From: an uncultured Oscillospiraceae bacterium | Lineage (GTDB): Bacteria; Bacillota; Clostridia; Oscillospirales; Oscillospiraceae | Direction of reading: 5' to 3' | DNA: 64,000 bases | Assembly: GCA_944386975.1 (NCBI GenBank) | Contig: CALXDC010000009.1 | Span: 1 to 64,000, forward strand | Shown here: positions 35,217 to 43,189 of the stretch, piece after piece | Layout: every line of letters starts with the position of its first letter | How positions within the stretch are numbered: the first letter of the stretch is position 1 | Notes under the pieces: generated by a model | Seen by the model: only the letters and a program-made list of their open reading frames with translations | Database searches by the model: none | Told to the model about the DNA's origin: nothing | Position numbers and translations under genes: made by a program

Positions 35217-35627
35217 TCAGCGCCGGAGCATGTCCGTCAAATCCGCCGCTGCAGCCCGAAGTTCCTCCACATCGGGATAGTCCAGAGCCTCGTCCACCCG
35301 ACTGTCGGCGGCCAGCAGGGCCATGTACAGGGTGATATCCTGCTTGGGTACCGTAGCACAGGCGTATAGTTCCTCCAAGGCCACCGCCAGGGGGTCATAG
35401 CCCTCGTCGTAATCGTCGTATCGGTTGAGGAAGGCCTCCCGACCGGTGAGATAGTTCACCATAGCCACGCTGATGGGTTCCCTGGGAAACAGCTGGATCA
35501 GCAGCTGCCTGACCTTCTCCTGCTGGGCGCTGCCGTAGGGGAAGGCCCAGGCGGCATACTCTGCCTGCTCCTTCGCCTCCTGACGGCGGGATTTGAAGTG
35601 AAGCCAGGGAAACGGTTCTCTTCCCAT
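35217..35627 (-). CDS. Hypothetical protein downstream of pfkA
   Basis: 136 residues, not recognised. Soluble and acidic-helical; it starts MGREPFPWLHFKSRRQEAKE and has a YDDYDEGYDPLA stretch. ATG 35627 follows AAGGAGG. It is 36 bases after pfkA on the same strand and followed by a terminator, so it is probably expressed with pfkA. Confidence 0.75.
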   Translation of the reverse strand: MGREPFPWLHFKSRRQEAKEQAEYAAWAFPYGSAQQEKVRQLLIQLFPREPISVAMVNYLTGREAFLNRYDDYDEGYDPLAVALEELYACATVPKQDITLYMALLAADSRVDEALDYPDVEELRAAAADLTDMLRR

Positions 35628-35663
35628 GACAATCCTCCTTTCCAAACTGGGCGTTTCGGGAAA

Positions 35664-36749
35664 TCAGTCGCCGAAGGTAGTGCCGGCGTCCCGGGCGGTC
35701 TGGATCAGCGGATGGTCCACCGGCAGGAACTTCGTCCGCGAGGCGGCCTCCTCCAAGGGCACCGCCACGATCTGATCGGCCTGAATGCCCACCATGTAGC
35801 CATACTTCTGCTCCATGATCATCCGGGCGGCGGCGGTGCCGAAGCGGGTAGCCAGCACCCGGTCGTAGGGACAGGCGGGACCGCCTCTCTGGTAGTGGCC
35901 GGGCACGGTAACCCGGGCCTCCTGGCCGGTAATCTTCTCCAGCTGGGCGGCAATATCGTAGGAGATGGTGGAGTAGGGGTTGGCCTCCTTCTTCCGGCGG
36001 CGCTCCTCCTCGGTGAGAATCTTGTCGTCCTTGGAGATGGCGCCCTCCGCCACCGCCACAATAGAAAAGGTGCGTCCCTTCTTCTTCCGGGCCTCGATGG
36101 CCTCCGCCACCTTGTTGATGTCGTAAGGAATCTCGGGAATGAGAATCACATCGGCGCCGCCGGCGATTCCGGCGCTGAGGGTCAGCCACCCGGCATCCCG
36201 GCCCATCACCTCCACCAGGAAAATCCGGCTGTGGGCCAGTGCCGTGGTATGGATGTAGTCGATGACATTGGTGGCGATGTCGGCAGCGGACTGGAAGCCA
36301 AAGGTCTGGTCCGTGCCATAGATGTCGTTGTCGATGGTCTTGGGCAGGGTAATGACGTTCATGCCCGCGTCGTGGAGGAGCTTGGCGCTCTTCTGGGTGC
36401 CGTTGCCCCCCAGCACCACCAGGCAGTCCAGATTCAGCCGGTTGTAGGTGTCCAGCATGTTGTCCATGACGTCGTTGCCATCCTTGTCCACGATGGCCTT
36501 GCCGGGGATGTAGGGCTGGCGGGAGGTGCCCAGGATGGTGCCGCCCTGGGCGATGATGCCGGAGAAGTCGCCGGGCTCCATGAACTTGTAATCGTTCTCG
36601 ATGAGGCCCCGGTAGCCGTCGTACATGCCGTAAATCTCAATGTTGTCCACATACTGGAACAAAGCCTTGCCCACGCCCCGAATGGCCGCGTTGAGACCCT
36701 GGCAGTCGCCGCCGCTGGTGACAAGACCCACTTTCGTTTTCCGCTTCAT
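35664..36749 (-). CDS. pfkA: 6-phosphofructokinase (PFK-A superfamily, mixed-type active site)
   Basis: 361 residues. TSGGDCQGLNAAIRG (11-25), GGNGTQ (114-119), PKTIDNDIYGTDQTFGF (136-152), EVMGRDAGWL, and HYQRGG near the C-terminus. It phosphorylates fructose-6-phosphate. The donor-site residues are unusual. Gly117 is as in ATP enzymes, but Lys137 (PKTIDND) is as in pyrophosphate enzymes, and Asn116 replaces the Mg-binding Asp of E. coli GGDGS. This Gly/Lys mixture belongs to the mixed-substrate (group III) clade, so ATP or PPi use is open. Start ATG 36749 has GGAGAC 8 bases upstream. Confidence 0.93.
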   Translation of the reverse strand: MKRKTKVGLVTSGGDCQGLNAAIRGVGKALFQYVDNIEIYGMYDGYRGLIENDYKFMEPGDFSGIIAQGGTILGTSRQPYIPGKAIVDKDGNDVMDNMLDTYNRLNLDCLVVLGGNGTQKSAKLLHDAGMNVITLPKTIDNDIYGTDQTFGFQSAADIATNVIDYIHTTALAHSRIFLVEVMGRDAGWLTLSAGIAGGADVILIPEIPYDINKVAEAIEARKKKGRTFSIVAVAEGAISKDDKILTEEERRRKKEANPYSTISYDIAAQLEKITGQEARVTVPGHYQRGGPACPYDRVLATRFGTAAARMIMEQKYGYMVGIQADQIVAVPLEEAASRTKFLPVDHPLIQTARDAGTTFGD

Positions 36750-36882
36750 CGTACCAGTCTCCTTTTCAACGGTAGTCTTCCGATGATACTATATCGCATT
36801 TTCGTGAAAAAATCAACAATTTTCCGCTTTTGTCTGAAAAGATGTCAGACAGGAGGGACCGTGGAATCTGCGGGACGCCGCC

Positions 36883-36911
36883 TTGACAAAGGGACGTGAA
36901 TTTTTTATAAT
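36883..36911 (+). promoter_or_regulatory. Perfect-consensus sigma-A promoter of the NifU-like/GGGtGRT operon
   Basis: TTGACA (36883-36888), exactly 17 bases, TATAAT (36906-36911). Start near 36918. Both hexamers match consensus fully, the only such case in this window, so high expression is expected. Confidence 0.92.
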
Positions 36912-36913
36912 AA

Positions 36914-37065
36914 TTGAAGGTATGGACAGGCTGGGACCTGTCGGTGCCGGAGAAGTGAAAGCGAATATGCCGCGGCGGAAAGCAAGCCTCTCCCCGTGGC
37001 CGCGGCAGCTTGAATACGGGTCTGCTCCTCTGGGACAGGCTCAAAAAAGGAAAGGAAGAATTGCC
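36914..37065 (+). promoter_or_regulatory. Structured 150-base 5' leader, candidate cis-regulatory RNA
   Basis: GACAGG-CTGGGA-CCTGTC (36925-36942) forms a hairpin. GCCGCGGC at about 36969-36976 can pair with the second GCCGCGGC at about 37000-37007. A second GGGACAGGCT copy (37032-37041) sits just before the SD (AAAGGAAG) and can compete for CCTGTC. Two mutually exclusive pairings are the layout of a switch. I do not recognise a named riboswitch with confidence; a metal (NiCo/iron-type) aptamer is a possibility because GCTGGGA and GGGACAG blocks occur. Confidence 0.5.
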
Positions 37066-37758
37066 ATGATCTATTCCAGCGAAGTGCAGAACATGTGCCC
37101 CGTCGCCAAGGGCGCGTACCATGGCCCCGCCCCCATCCCCGAGGAGGGCAAGTGGGTCCAGGCAAAGGAGATCAAGGACATCAGCGGCCTCACCCACGGC
37201 GTGGGCTGGTGCGCTCCTCAGCAGGGCGCCTGCAAGCTGACCCTGAACGTGAAGGACGGCATCATTGAGGAGGCCCTGGTGGAGACCCTGGGTTGCTCCG
37301 GCATGACCCACTCCGCCGCCATGGCCAGCGAGATCCTCATCGGCAAGACCATTCTGGAGGCGCTGAACACCGACCTGGTGTGCGACGCCATCAACACCGC
37401 CATGCGGGAGCTGTTCCTGCAGATCGTCTACGGCCGCACCCAGACCGCGTTCTCCGAGGGCGGCCTGCCCATCGGCGCCTCTCTGGAGGACCTGGGCAAG
37501 GGTCTCCGGAGCCAGGTGGGCACCATGTTCGGCTCCAAGGCCAAGGGTCCCCGTTACCTGGAGATGGCCGAGGGCTACTGCACCCGCATGGCTCTCAACG
37601 CCGACAACGAGGTCATCGGCTATGAGTTTGTCCACCTGGGGAAGATGATGGCCGCCATCGCCAAGGGCACCGACGCCAACGAGGCCCTGAAGGCCGCCAC
37701 CGGCCACTACGGCCAGTGGGACGCCGCCGCCAAGTATATCGATCCCCGCCACGAATAA
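37066..37758 (+). CDS. NifU-like iron-sulfur scaffold protein (partner of GGGtGRT protein)
   Basis: 230 residues. The IscU/NifU N-terminal pattern is visible: VGWCAPQQGACKLTLNVKDG (first Cys region), LVETLGCSGMTHSAAMASEIL (second Cys and the Ser-rich helix), and a later GYCTRMAL. It likely assembles or carries Fe-S clusters in the cytoplasm. It is followed after 18 bases by the GGGtGRT gene, the standard clostridial pairing. Codon use is strongly biased (GCC, AAG, CTG), fitting the consensus promoter. Confidence 0.87.
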   Translation: MIYSSEVQNMCPVAKGAYHGPAPIPEEGKWVQAKEIKDISGLTHGVGWCAPQQGACKLTLNVKDGIIEEALVETLGCSGMTHSAAMASEILIGKTILEALNTDLVCDAINTAMRELFLQIVYGRTQTAFSEGGLPIGASLEDLGKGLRSQVGTMFGSKAKGPRYLEMAEGYCTRMALNADNEVIGYEFVHLGKMMAAIAKGTDANEALKAATGHYGQWDAAAKYIDPRHE

Positions 37759-37776
37759 GAGAAGGAGGACAAGGAA

Positions 37777-38775
37777 ATGGCTCTGTTTGAAAGCTACGAG
37801 AGAAGAATCGACAAGATCAACGGCGTCCTCGCTCAGTATGGCATCGGCTCCATTGAGGAGTGCCGGAAGATCTGCCAGGATAAGGGCTTTGATCCCTACG
37901 AGATCGTCAAGGGCATTCAGCCCATCACCTTTGAGAACACCTGCTGGGCCTACTGCATGGGCGCCGCCATCGCCATCAAGAAGGGTGTGAAGACCGCCGC
38001 TGAGGCCGCTGAGGCCATCGGCATCGGCCTGCAGGCCTTCTGCATCGACGGCTCTGTGGCCGAGGACCGCAAGGTGGGCCTGGGCCACGGCAACCTGGGC
38101 GCCATGCTGCTGCGGGACGAGACCAAGTGCTTCGCCTTCCTGGCCGGCCACGAGTCCTTCGCCGCCGCCGAGGGCGCCATCGGCATCGTCCGCAACGCCA
38201 ACAAGGCCCGGAAGGAGCCCCTGCGGGTTATCCTGAACGGTCTGGGCAAGGACGCCGCTCAGATCATCAGCCGCATCAACGGCTTCACCTATGTGCAGAC
38301 CCAGTTCGACTATGCCTCCGGCAAGGTGAACATCGTCAAGGAGACCCGCTATAGCGAGGGCGAGCGGGCCAACGTCCGCTGCTACGGCGCCGACGACGTC
38401 CGTGAGGGCGTGGCCATCATGCACCTGGAGGGTGTGGATGTGTCCATCACCGGCAACTCCACCAACCCCACCCGCTTCCAGCACCCCGTGGCCGGCACCT
38501 ACAAGAAGGAGTGCGTGGAGCAGGGCAAGAAGTACTTCTCCGTGGCCTCCGGCGGCGGCACCGGCCGCACCCTGCACCCGGACAACATGGCCGCCGGTCC
38601 CGCCAGCTACGGCATGACCGACACCATGGGCCGTATGCACAGCGACGCTCAGTTCGCGGGCAGCTCCTCCGTCCCTGCTCACGTGGAGATGATGGGCTTC
38701 CTGGGCGCCGGCAACAACCCCATGGTCGGTATGACTGTGGCGACTGCTGTTGCTGTGGCCGAGAGCATGAAGTAA
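37777..38775 (+). CDS. GGGtGRT protein
   Basis: 332 residues. The name-giving motif SGGGTGRT lies in the C-terminal third, followed by a PASYGMTDTMGRMHSD segment and a Gly-rich end. Mid-protein AGHESFAAAEGAIGIVRNANKARKEP and CRT-like repeats of Gly are conserved-looking. Function unknown; always found beside the NifU-like protein, so an Fe-S related role is inferred. GAAGGAGG precedes the ATG. The last 13 codons plus stop and terminator are repeated twice downstream (see the repeat entry). Confidence 0.9.
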   Translation: MALFESYERRIDKINGVLAQYGIGSIEECRKICQDKGFDPYEIVKGIQPITFENTCWAYCMGAAIAIKKGVKTAAEAAEAIGIGLQAFCIDGSVAEDRKVGLGHGNLGAMLLRDETKCFAFLAGHESFAAAEGAIGIVRNANKARKEPLRVILNGLGKDAAQIISRINGFTYVQTQFDYASGKVNIVKETRYSEGERANVRCYGADDVREGVAIMHLEGVDVSITGNSTNPTRFQHPVAGTYKKECVEQGKKYFSVASGGGTGRTLHPDNMAAGPASYGMTDTMGRMHSDAQFAGSSSVPAHVEMMGFLGAGNNPMVGMTVATAVAVAESMK

Positions 38776-39327
38776 AAATCGGCATCGACCGAACCGAAAC
38801 ACCCCGGAGCAGCGCTCCGGGGTGTTTTTACGCATACCGACCATGGGCCGCCGCAAGTGCGGCGTCACGAGCGTTTTGGGCCCATGGCCCAAAACCTCGG
38901 TCTTGGGGCAATTCATTTGCCCCAAGACAAGTCCAATCAATGGGGCCCCCAGGCGGCCCCGCCGCCTGGGGAGACGGTACGACTGTGGCGACTGCTGTTG
39001 CCGTGGCCGAGAGCATGAAGTAAGATTTTCGGCTTGACCGAACCGAAACACCCCGGAGCAACGCTCCGGGGTGTTTTTACGCATACCGACCATGGACCGC
39101 CGCAAGTGCGGCGTCACGAGCGTTTTGGGCCCATGGCCCAAAACCTCGGTCTTGGGGCAATTCATTTGCCCCAAGGCAAGTCCAATCAATGGGGCCCCCA
39201 GGCGGCCCCTGCCGCCTGGGGAAACGGTATGACTGTGGCGACTGCCGTGGCTGTGGCCGAGAGCATGAAGTAAGAATCGGCATCGACCGAACCGAAACAC
39301 CCCGGAGCAGCGCTCCGGGGTGTTTTT
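38727..39327 (+). repeat. Tandem repeat (2.4 copies, period 248/250 bp) of gene tail, terminator and hairpin spacer
   Basis: Units begin at 38727, 38975 and 39225 with CGGTA(T/C)GACTGTGGCGAC. Each repeats the last codons TVATAVAVAESMK plus stop, then a terminator (ACACCCCGGAGC / GCTCCGGGGTGT + T5). The first two continue with a spacer containing three hairpins: TTTTGGGCC/GGCCCAAAA, CTTGGGGCAA/TTGCCCCAAG and CCCCAGGCGGC/GCCGCCTGGGG. The third unit stops after its terminator. Only unit 1 is in frame with the real gene; the ORFs seen in units 2 and 3 are artefacts. Copies differ at a few bases, so this is not a simple assembly echo. Confidence 0.88.
38799..38829 (+). terminator. Terminator of the NifU-like/GGGtGRT operon (first of three copies)
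   Basis: 12-bp stem ACACCCCGGAGC / GCTCCGGGGTGT, loop AGC, five T. Near-identical copies are at 39048-39078 (loop AAC) and 39297-39327 (loop AGC), giving triple termination. Confidence 0.93.
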
Positions 39328-39361
39328 GCATCTATCGTCACAGATTGCGGCCTCTCATCCG

Positions 39362-40378
39362 TTACACCCGGATGCAGGTGCGGTCAATCTCGCTCAGGGC
39401 GTGGACGCCGCACATGGCCATGGTGTCCCGCAGCTCCGCCTTCAGCTTCTCCGCATACACCGCCACGCCCTCGGCCTCTCCACCGTACACCGCGGTGACA
39501 AAGGGACGGCCGATGAGCACCCCGTCCGCCCCCAGGGCCAGCGCCTTGAACACATCCATACCGGAGCGGATTCCGCCGTCCACCAGGATGGTCAGCTCCT
39601 TCCCCACCGCATCGGCGATCTCCCCCAGCACCTCCGCCGTGGCGGGACACTGGTCCAGCACCCGGCCGCCGTGGTTGGACACCACGATGGCCTTGGCCCC
39701 TGCGGCGGCGGCCTTCTCCGCCCCCCGGACGGTCATGATCCCCTTGAGAATGAAGGGGACCTCGGCGCAGGCGGCAATCTCCCGCAGCTCCTCCACGGTC
39801 TTGCTGCCGGCGGGAGGCGTCAGGTTCTGGAGGAAGGGCAGACCGGCGGCGTCAATGTCCATGGCGATGGCGGCGGGACCGGCGGCCTTGGCCCGCTCCA
39901 GCTTGGCAAAGAGGGTCTCCCGGTCCCAGGGCTTCACCGTGGGGATGCCTGCGCCGCCGCTGCGGGCAATGGCCGCGCAGGCGCCCTCAAAGACGGCGGG
40001 GTTGGTGCCGTCGCCGGTAAAGGCGGCGATGCCCGCCTCCCGGCAGGCGGGAACCAGAATGTTATTATAGGCCAGATCGTCGTACTTGTCCCCGTAGTGG
40101 AGGGTCATGGCCCCCACGGGAGCGGCAAAAATGGGGGCGTCAAAGGTCCGGCCGAAGAAGGAAAAGGCGGTGTCCACCTGCTTGTTCTCGCAGATGGTAT
40201 CCAGATTGACGCAGATCTCCTGCCACTTCTGGTAGTTGCGGATAGCGCCGGTGCCCTGGCCCTTCGCCCCGGGGCCGGGGATGGTGTTTTCGCAGGCCAA
40301 GCCGTTGCACACCGGGCAGGCCTTGCAGTAGGGGCCGCAGCAGGTGCGGGCGGCGGCCAGTACTTCGGAATAGGTCAT
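39362..40378 (-). CDS. FMN-dependent alpha-hydroxy-acid oxidizing protein with N-terminal cysteine cluster
   Basis: 338 residues. The TIM-barrel FMN_dh family is shown by FAAPVGAMTLHYG, KGIMTVRGAEKAAAAGA, and the active-site segment VVSNHGGRVLDQ with the proton-abstracting His, then DGGIRSGMDVFKALALGAD. It oxidises lactate, glycolate or a similar 2-hydroxy acid. Residues 13-29 carry six cysteines (C13, C14, C18, C21, C24, C29), not part of the plain oxidase fold, and suggest an Fe-S cluster. In an anaerobe, electrons would go to a carrier rather than O2. GAGGAGGAG precedes the ATG. Confidence 0.9.
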   Translation of the reverse strand: MTYSEVLAAARTCCGPYCKACPVCNGLACENTIPGPGAKGQGTGAIRNYQKWQEICVNLDTICENKQVDTAFSFFGRTFDAPIFAAPVGAMTLHYGDKYDDLAYNNILVPACREAGIAAFTGDGTNPAVFEGACAAIARSGGAGIPTVKPWDRETLFAKLERAKAAGPAAIAMDIDAAGLPFLQNLTPPAGSKTVEELREIAACAEVPFILKGIMTVRGAEKAAAAGAKAIVVSNHGGRVLDQCPATAEVLGEIADAVGKELTILVDGGIRSGMDVFKALALGADGVLIGRPFVTAVYGGEAEGVAVYAEKLKAELRDTMAMCGVHALSEIDRTCIRV

Positions 40379-40443
40379 GGATGCTCCTCCTCACACATTG
40401 GGTCCGCTCCGGCCCAGTGGCCGGGAGACGCCTTCTTTTTTCT

Positions 40444-40471
40444 ATTGTAACAAGGGGCGAAAAATTTGCAA
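40444..40471 (-). promoter_or_regulatory. Promoter of the alpha-hydroxy-acid oxidase gene
   Basis: Minus strand TTGCAA (40471-40466), 16 bases, TACAAT (40449-40444). The start codon is about 66 bases downstream. Confidence 0.6.
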
Positions 40472-40548
40472 GTGCGGCAGGCACTTTTTCCTCCTGTTCC
40501 GCGTCCAGGATAGTAGAAGACTATCAGAACAGAAAAGGAGGTATTGTC

Positions 40549-41454
40549 ATGAAACAGAAGATCACATCTCTCACCCTCGCCGCCCTGCTGCTGCTCTCTC
40601 TCCTCACCGCATGCGGCGGCGGCAACACCGCCACGTCCGACATCGCCAACGGCGGCAGTGCGGGATACGAGGAAAACGGCTGGGACGCCGGCATGGAGTC
40701 TCCCGCTGCCCCCCAGGAGGACGCCTCCGATGGAGCGGTCTCCCTCCAGAAGAAGATCTACACCGCCAGCCTGGAGGCGGAGACCACCGCCTTTGATCAG
40801 GCCGCCCAGGGACTCAGCCAGCTGGTGGCGGACTGCGGCGGCTATTTCCAGAACCAGAGCGTATCCAACCGGGGAACCTACCGCTACGGAACCTACACCA
40901 TCCGCATCCCCGCCCAGCGCTTCCGGGACTTTCTCCTGCAGGTGGGGGACAGCTGCCACGTCCTCTACCAGACCAGCGCCGAGGATGACGTCACCGACGC
41001 CTACTATGACGTAGAGAGCCGCCTGACCACCCAGCGCACCAAGCTGGAGCGGCTCCAGAATCTTCTGAGCCAGGCGGAGAACATGGAGGACATCATCACC
41101 ATTGAGTCGGCCATCAGTGAGACGGAGCTGACCATCGAACAGCTGACCGGCAGTCTCCGGACCTACGACAACCTCATCAACTACGCCACCGTGGACATGA
41201 CCCTCAGCGAGGTCTACAGGCTCAGCAACGCGGAGGAGCCGGTGACCACCTTCGGCGGCCGCCTGACCGCCGCCTTCCAGGGAGGCTTCCGGTCCGCGGT
41301 AAATTTCGGAGAGAGCTTTCTCATCTTCCTGGCTTACAACTGGGTGCTCCTGGTGGTACTGCTGGCGGTGGCTCTGGTGGTGCTGAATGTCCTGCTGCGA
41401 AAGCGGAAAAAGGCCCGCTCCTCAGCCCCGAGCCAGGAAGAGCCGCCGAAGTGA
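40549..41454 (+). CDS. DUF4349 lipoprotein
   Basis: 301 residues. Signal peptide with lipobox LLTAC (Cys22), a Gly/Asn/Ser/Glu-rich linker, a DUF4349 domain (YTASLEAETTAFDQAAQGL through VESRLTTQRTKLERLQNLL) that includes a coiled coil at about 165-205, and a single C-terminal membrane segment (about 262-285) followed by RKRKKAR. It is anchored at both ends on the outer face. Function unknown. AAAAGGAGG precedes ATG 40549. Confidence 0.92.
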   Translation: MKQKITSLTLAALLLLSLLTACGGGNTATSDIANGGSAGYEENGWDAGMESPAAPQEDASDGAVSLQKKIYTASLEAETTAFDQAAQGLSQLVADCGGYFQNQSVSNRGTYRYGTYTIRIPAQRFRDFLLQVGDSCHVLYQTSAEDDVTDAYYDVESRLTTQRTKLERLQNLLSQAENMEDIITIESAISETELTIEQLTGSLRTYDNLINYATVDMTLSEVYRLSNAEEPVTTFGGRLTAAFQGGFRSAVNFGESFLIFLAYNWVLLVVLLAVALVVLNVLLRKRKKARSSAPSQEEPPK

Positions 41455-41500
41455 TTGCATTTCGTTGCTTTTCTGCCGAATTTTACAAAGTGGAATCGAA

Positions 41501-41540
41501 AAAGGATCGCCGGAGCATGGGTTCCGGCGATCCTTTTTTC
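41501..41540. terminator. Bidirectional terminator between DUF4349 and glp operon
   Basis: GGATCGCCGGA / TCCGGCGATCC (11 bp, extended by A/T pairs), T6 on plus and TTTTT on minus. Confidence 0.9.
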
Positions 41541-41558
41541 TTTTTCACTCCGCCGTTC

Positions 41559-41924
41559 TCAGCGGGCGGCCACCGCCTTGGTGGCCACCACGTCCACGCC
41601 GGTGCCCGCCGCGTCGGAGAGCACCACGTCTCCGATGGCCACGGGAGCCTGCACCCGCACATCCCGGAGGGCGGCGGCGCAGTCGAAGATCTTCCCCTTG
41701 GGGATGTCCTGGGCGGTCTTCACCGACACCATGGGGGACACGCCCCCCTCCACCCGGACGGTGGTGGTGACGATGCGGGTGGGATTGGTGACCTCCTTGC
41801 GGGCGTAGGTCTCCCCCCGCTTGCAGGTGAAGCCGGTAACCTCCCGGACCTCCCCGGCCTCCAGGGTCACGGTGATGGGGCAGCCCATGGGGCAGCCGAT
41901 GCAGATGAGATTCTTCTTCTCCAT
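41559..41924 (-). CDS. DUF1667 protein of the anaerobic glycerol-3-phosphate oxidation operon
   Basis: 121 residues. Four conserved cysteines in ICIGCPMGCPI and FTCKRGE suggest a metal or Fe-S site. DUF1667 genes follow two FAD oxidoreductases in many Firmicutes, as here, and are thought to be the third subunit of a GlpABC-like dehydrogenase. GAGGAGG lies 8 bases before ATG 41924; the GTG at 41930 is too close to the SD. The start is 3 bases downstream of the preceding gene's stop. Confidence 0.9.
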   Translation of the reverse strand: MEKKNLICIGCPMGCPITVTLEAGEVREVTGFTCKRGETYARKEVTNPTRIVTTTVRVEGGVSPMVSVKTAQDIPKGKIFDCAAALRDVRVQAPVAIGDVVLSDAAGTGVDVVATKAVAAR

Positions 41925-41926
41925 GG

Positions 41927-43189
41927 TCACGCCTCCTCGATGGTCACGGTGATGGTCTTGAGGTCCGGGCGGGAGAGCAGGTCCTCCCGCTTCAGCACCA
42001 CCTGCTCCATCTCGCCGGGGGCCATGATCTGCCGCTTCCGGCGGCTCACCCGCTCTTCGTCAAAATACACGCTCACATAGGCGTTGCGGTACACCGCTCC
42101 CACCCGGAAGCGGACCACCTGCTCCGCCTCCATCCGATGGGGGTGGACCCGGGCGGGCACCGTGTACCGGACGCCTCCCTGAGCCTTCAGGGAAATGGCC
42201 GCCTCGCCGGTCTCCAGCTCGCCCCGGACGTACTTGGCCGCCGCACGGCCCGCCGCCGCCGCCTCCTGGGACACGAAGTCCACCAGGTCGTGGACGTGGA
42301 GCACGTTGCCGCAGGCGAAGACGCCGGGGACGGAGGTCTCCAGGCTCTCGTCCACCACCGCGCCGGAGGTGACGGGGCTCAGCGCTACCCCGGCGGACCG
42401 GCTCAGCTCGTTTTCGGGAATGAGGCCGCAGGAGAGGAGGAGGGTGTCGCACTCGTAGTCCTCCTCGGTGCCGGGGATGGGCTTGAGGTGCTCGTCCACC
42501 GCCGCCAGAGTGATGCCCTCCACCCGCTCCCGGCCCCGGATGTCCACCACCGTGTGACTCAGCTTCAGAGGAATGCCGTAGTCGTCTAAGCACTGGACGA
42601 TGTTCCGCTTCAACCCGCCGGAGTAGGGCATCAGCTCCGCCACCACCTGGACCTGGGCGCCCTCCAGGGTCATGCGTCGGGCCATGATGAGGCCGATGTC
42701 GCCGCTGCCCAGGATGACCACCTTTCTGCCGGGGAGAAGTCCCTCCATGTTCACCAGCCGCTGGGCGGTGCCGGCGGAGTAGATGCCGGCGGGCCGGGTC
42801 CCGGGGATATTCAGAGCCCCACGGGGCCGCTCCCGGCAGCCCATGGCCAGAATAATGGCCCTGGCGGACAGCTGAAAGAGACCGTCGGTCTTGTTCATGG
42901 CGGTGATGACCCGGTCAGAGCTCACATCCAGCACCATGGTGTTAAGGAGGTAGGGGATCTGCCGCTCCTTCACCTGGTCGATGAACCGGGCGGCGTACTC
43001 CGGGCCGGTAAGCTCCTCCTGGAAGGTGTGGAGGCCGAAGCCGTTGTGGATGCACTGGTTGAGGATGCCGCCAAGCTCGTTGTCCCGCTCCAGGATCAGG
43101 ATGCGCTCCACCCCGGCGTCCCGGGCGCTGACGGCGGCGGCCAGGCCCGCCGGGCCCCCGCCGATGATGACGATGTCGTAGGTGTTCAT
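41927..43189 (-). CDS. FAD/NAD(P)-dependent oxidoreductase, second subunit of GlpA/B-like dehydrogenase
   Basis: 420 residues. FAD fold DIVIIGGGPAGLAAA (6-20), LERDNELGGIL, a second nucleotide fold VVILGSGDIGLIMARR, and the C-terminal FAD segment GVFACGNVLHVHDLVD. It resembles the pyridine-nucleotide disulfide oxidoreductase partner found between GlpA-like and DUF1667 proteins, and probably passes electrons from G3P oxidation to NAD or a carrier. The start overlaps the upstream stop by ATGA (43189-43186). Confidence 0.9.
   Translation of the reverse strand: MNTYDIVIIGGGPAGLAAAVSARDAGVERILILERDNELGGILNQCIHNGFGLHTFQEELTGPEYAARFIDQVKERQIPYLLNTMVLDVSSDRVITAMNKTDGLFQLSARAIILAMGCRERPRGALNIPGTRPAGIYSAGTAQRLVNMEGLLPGRKVVILGSGDIGLIMARRMTLEGAQVQVVAELMPYSGGLKRNIVQCLDDYGIPLKLSHTVVDIRGRERVEGITLAAVDEHLKPIPGTEEDYECDTLLLSCGLIPENELSRSAGVALSPVTSGAVVDESLETSVPGVFACGNVLHVHDLVDFVSQEAAAAGRAAAKYVRGELETGEAAISLKAQGGVRYTVPARVHPHRMEAEQVVRFRVGAVYRNAYVSVYFDEERVSRRKRQIMAPGEMEQVVLKREDLLSRPDLKTITVTIEEA

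Noticed and set aside
38511..39273. Plus-strand ORFs ending TVATAVAVAESMK in repeat units 2 and 3
   Set aside because: They read the spacer hairpins in an arbitrary frame into the duplicated gene tail; only unit 1 belongs to a gene.
36766..39300. 844-residue minus-strand ORF opposite the NifU-like/GGGtGRT genes
   Set aside because: It mirrors highly biased codons of the two real genes and the tandem repeat; composition is Gly/His/Ala/Val filler without domain features.
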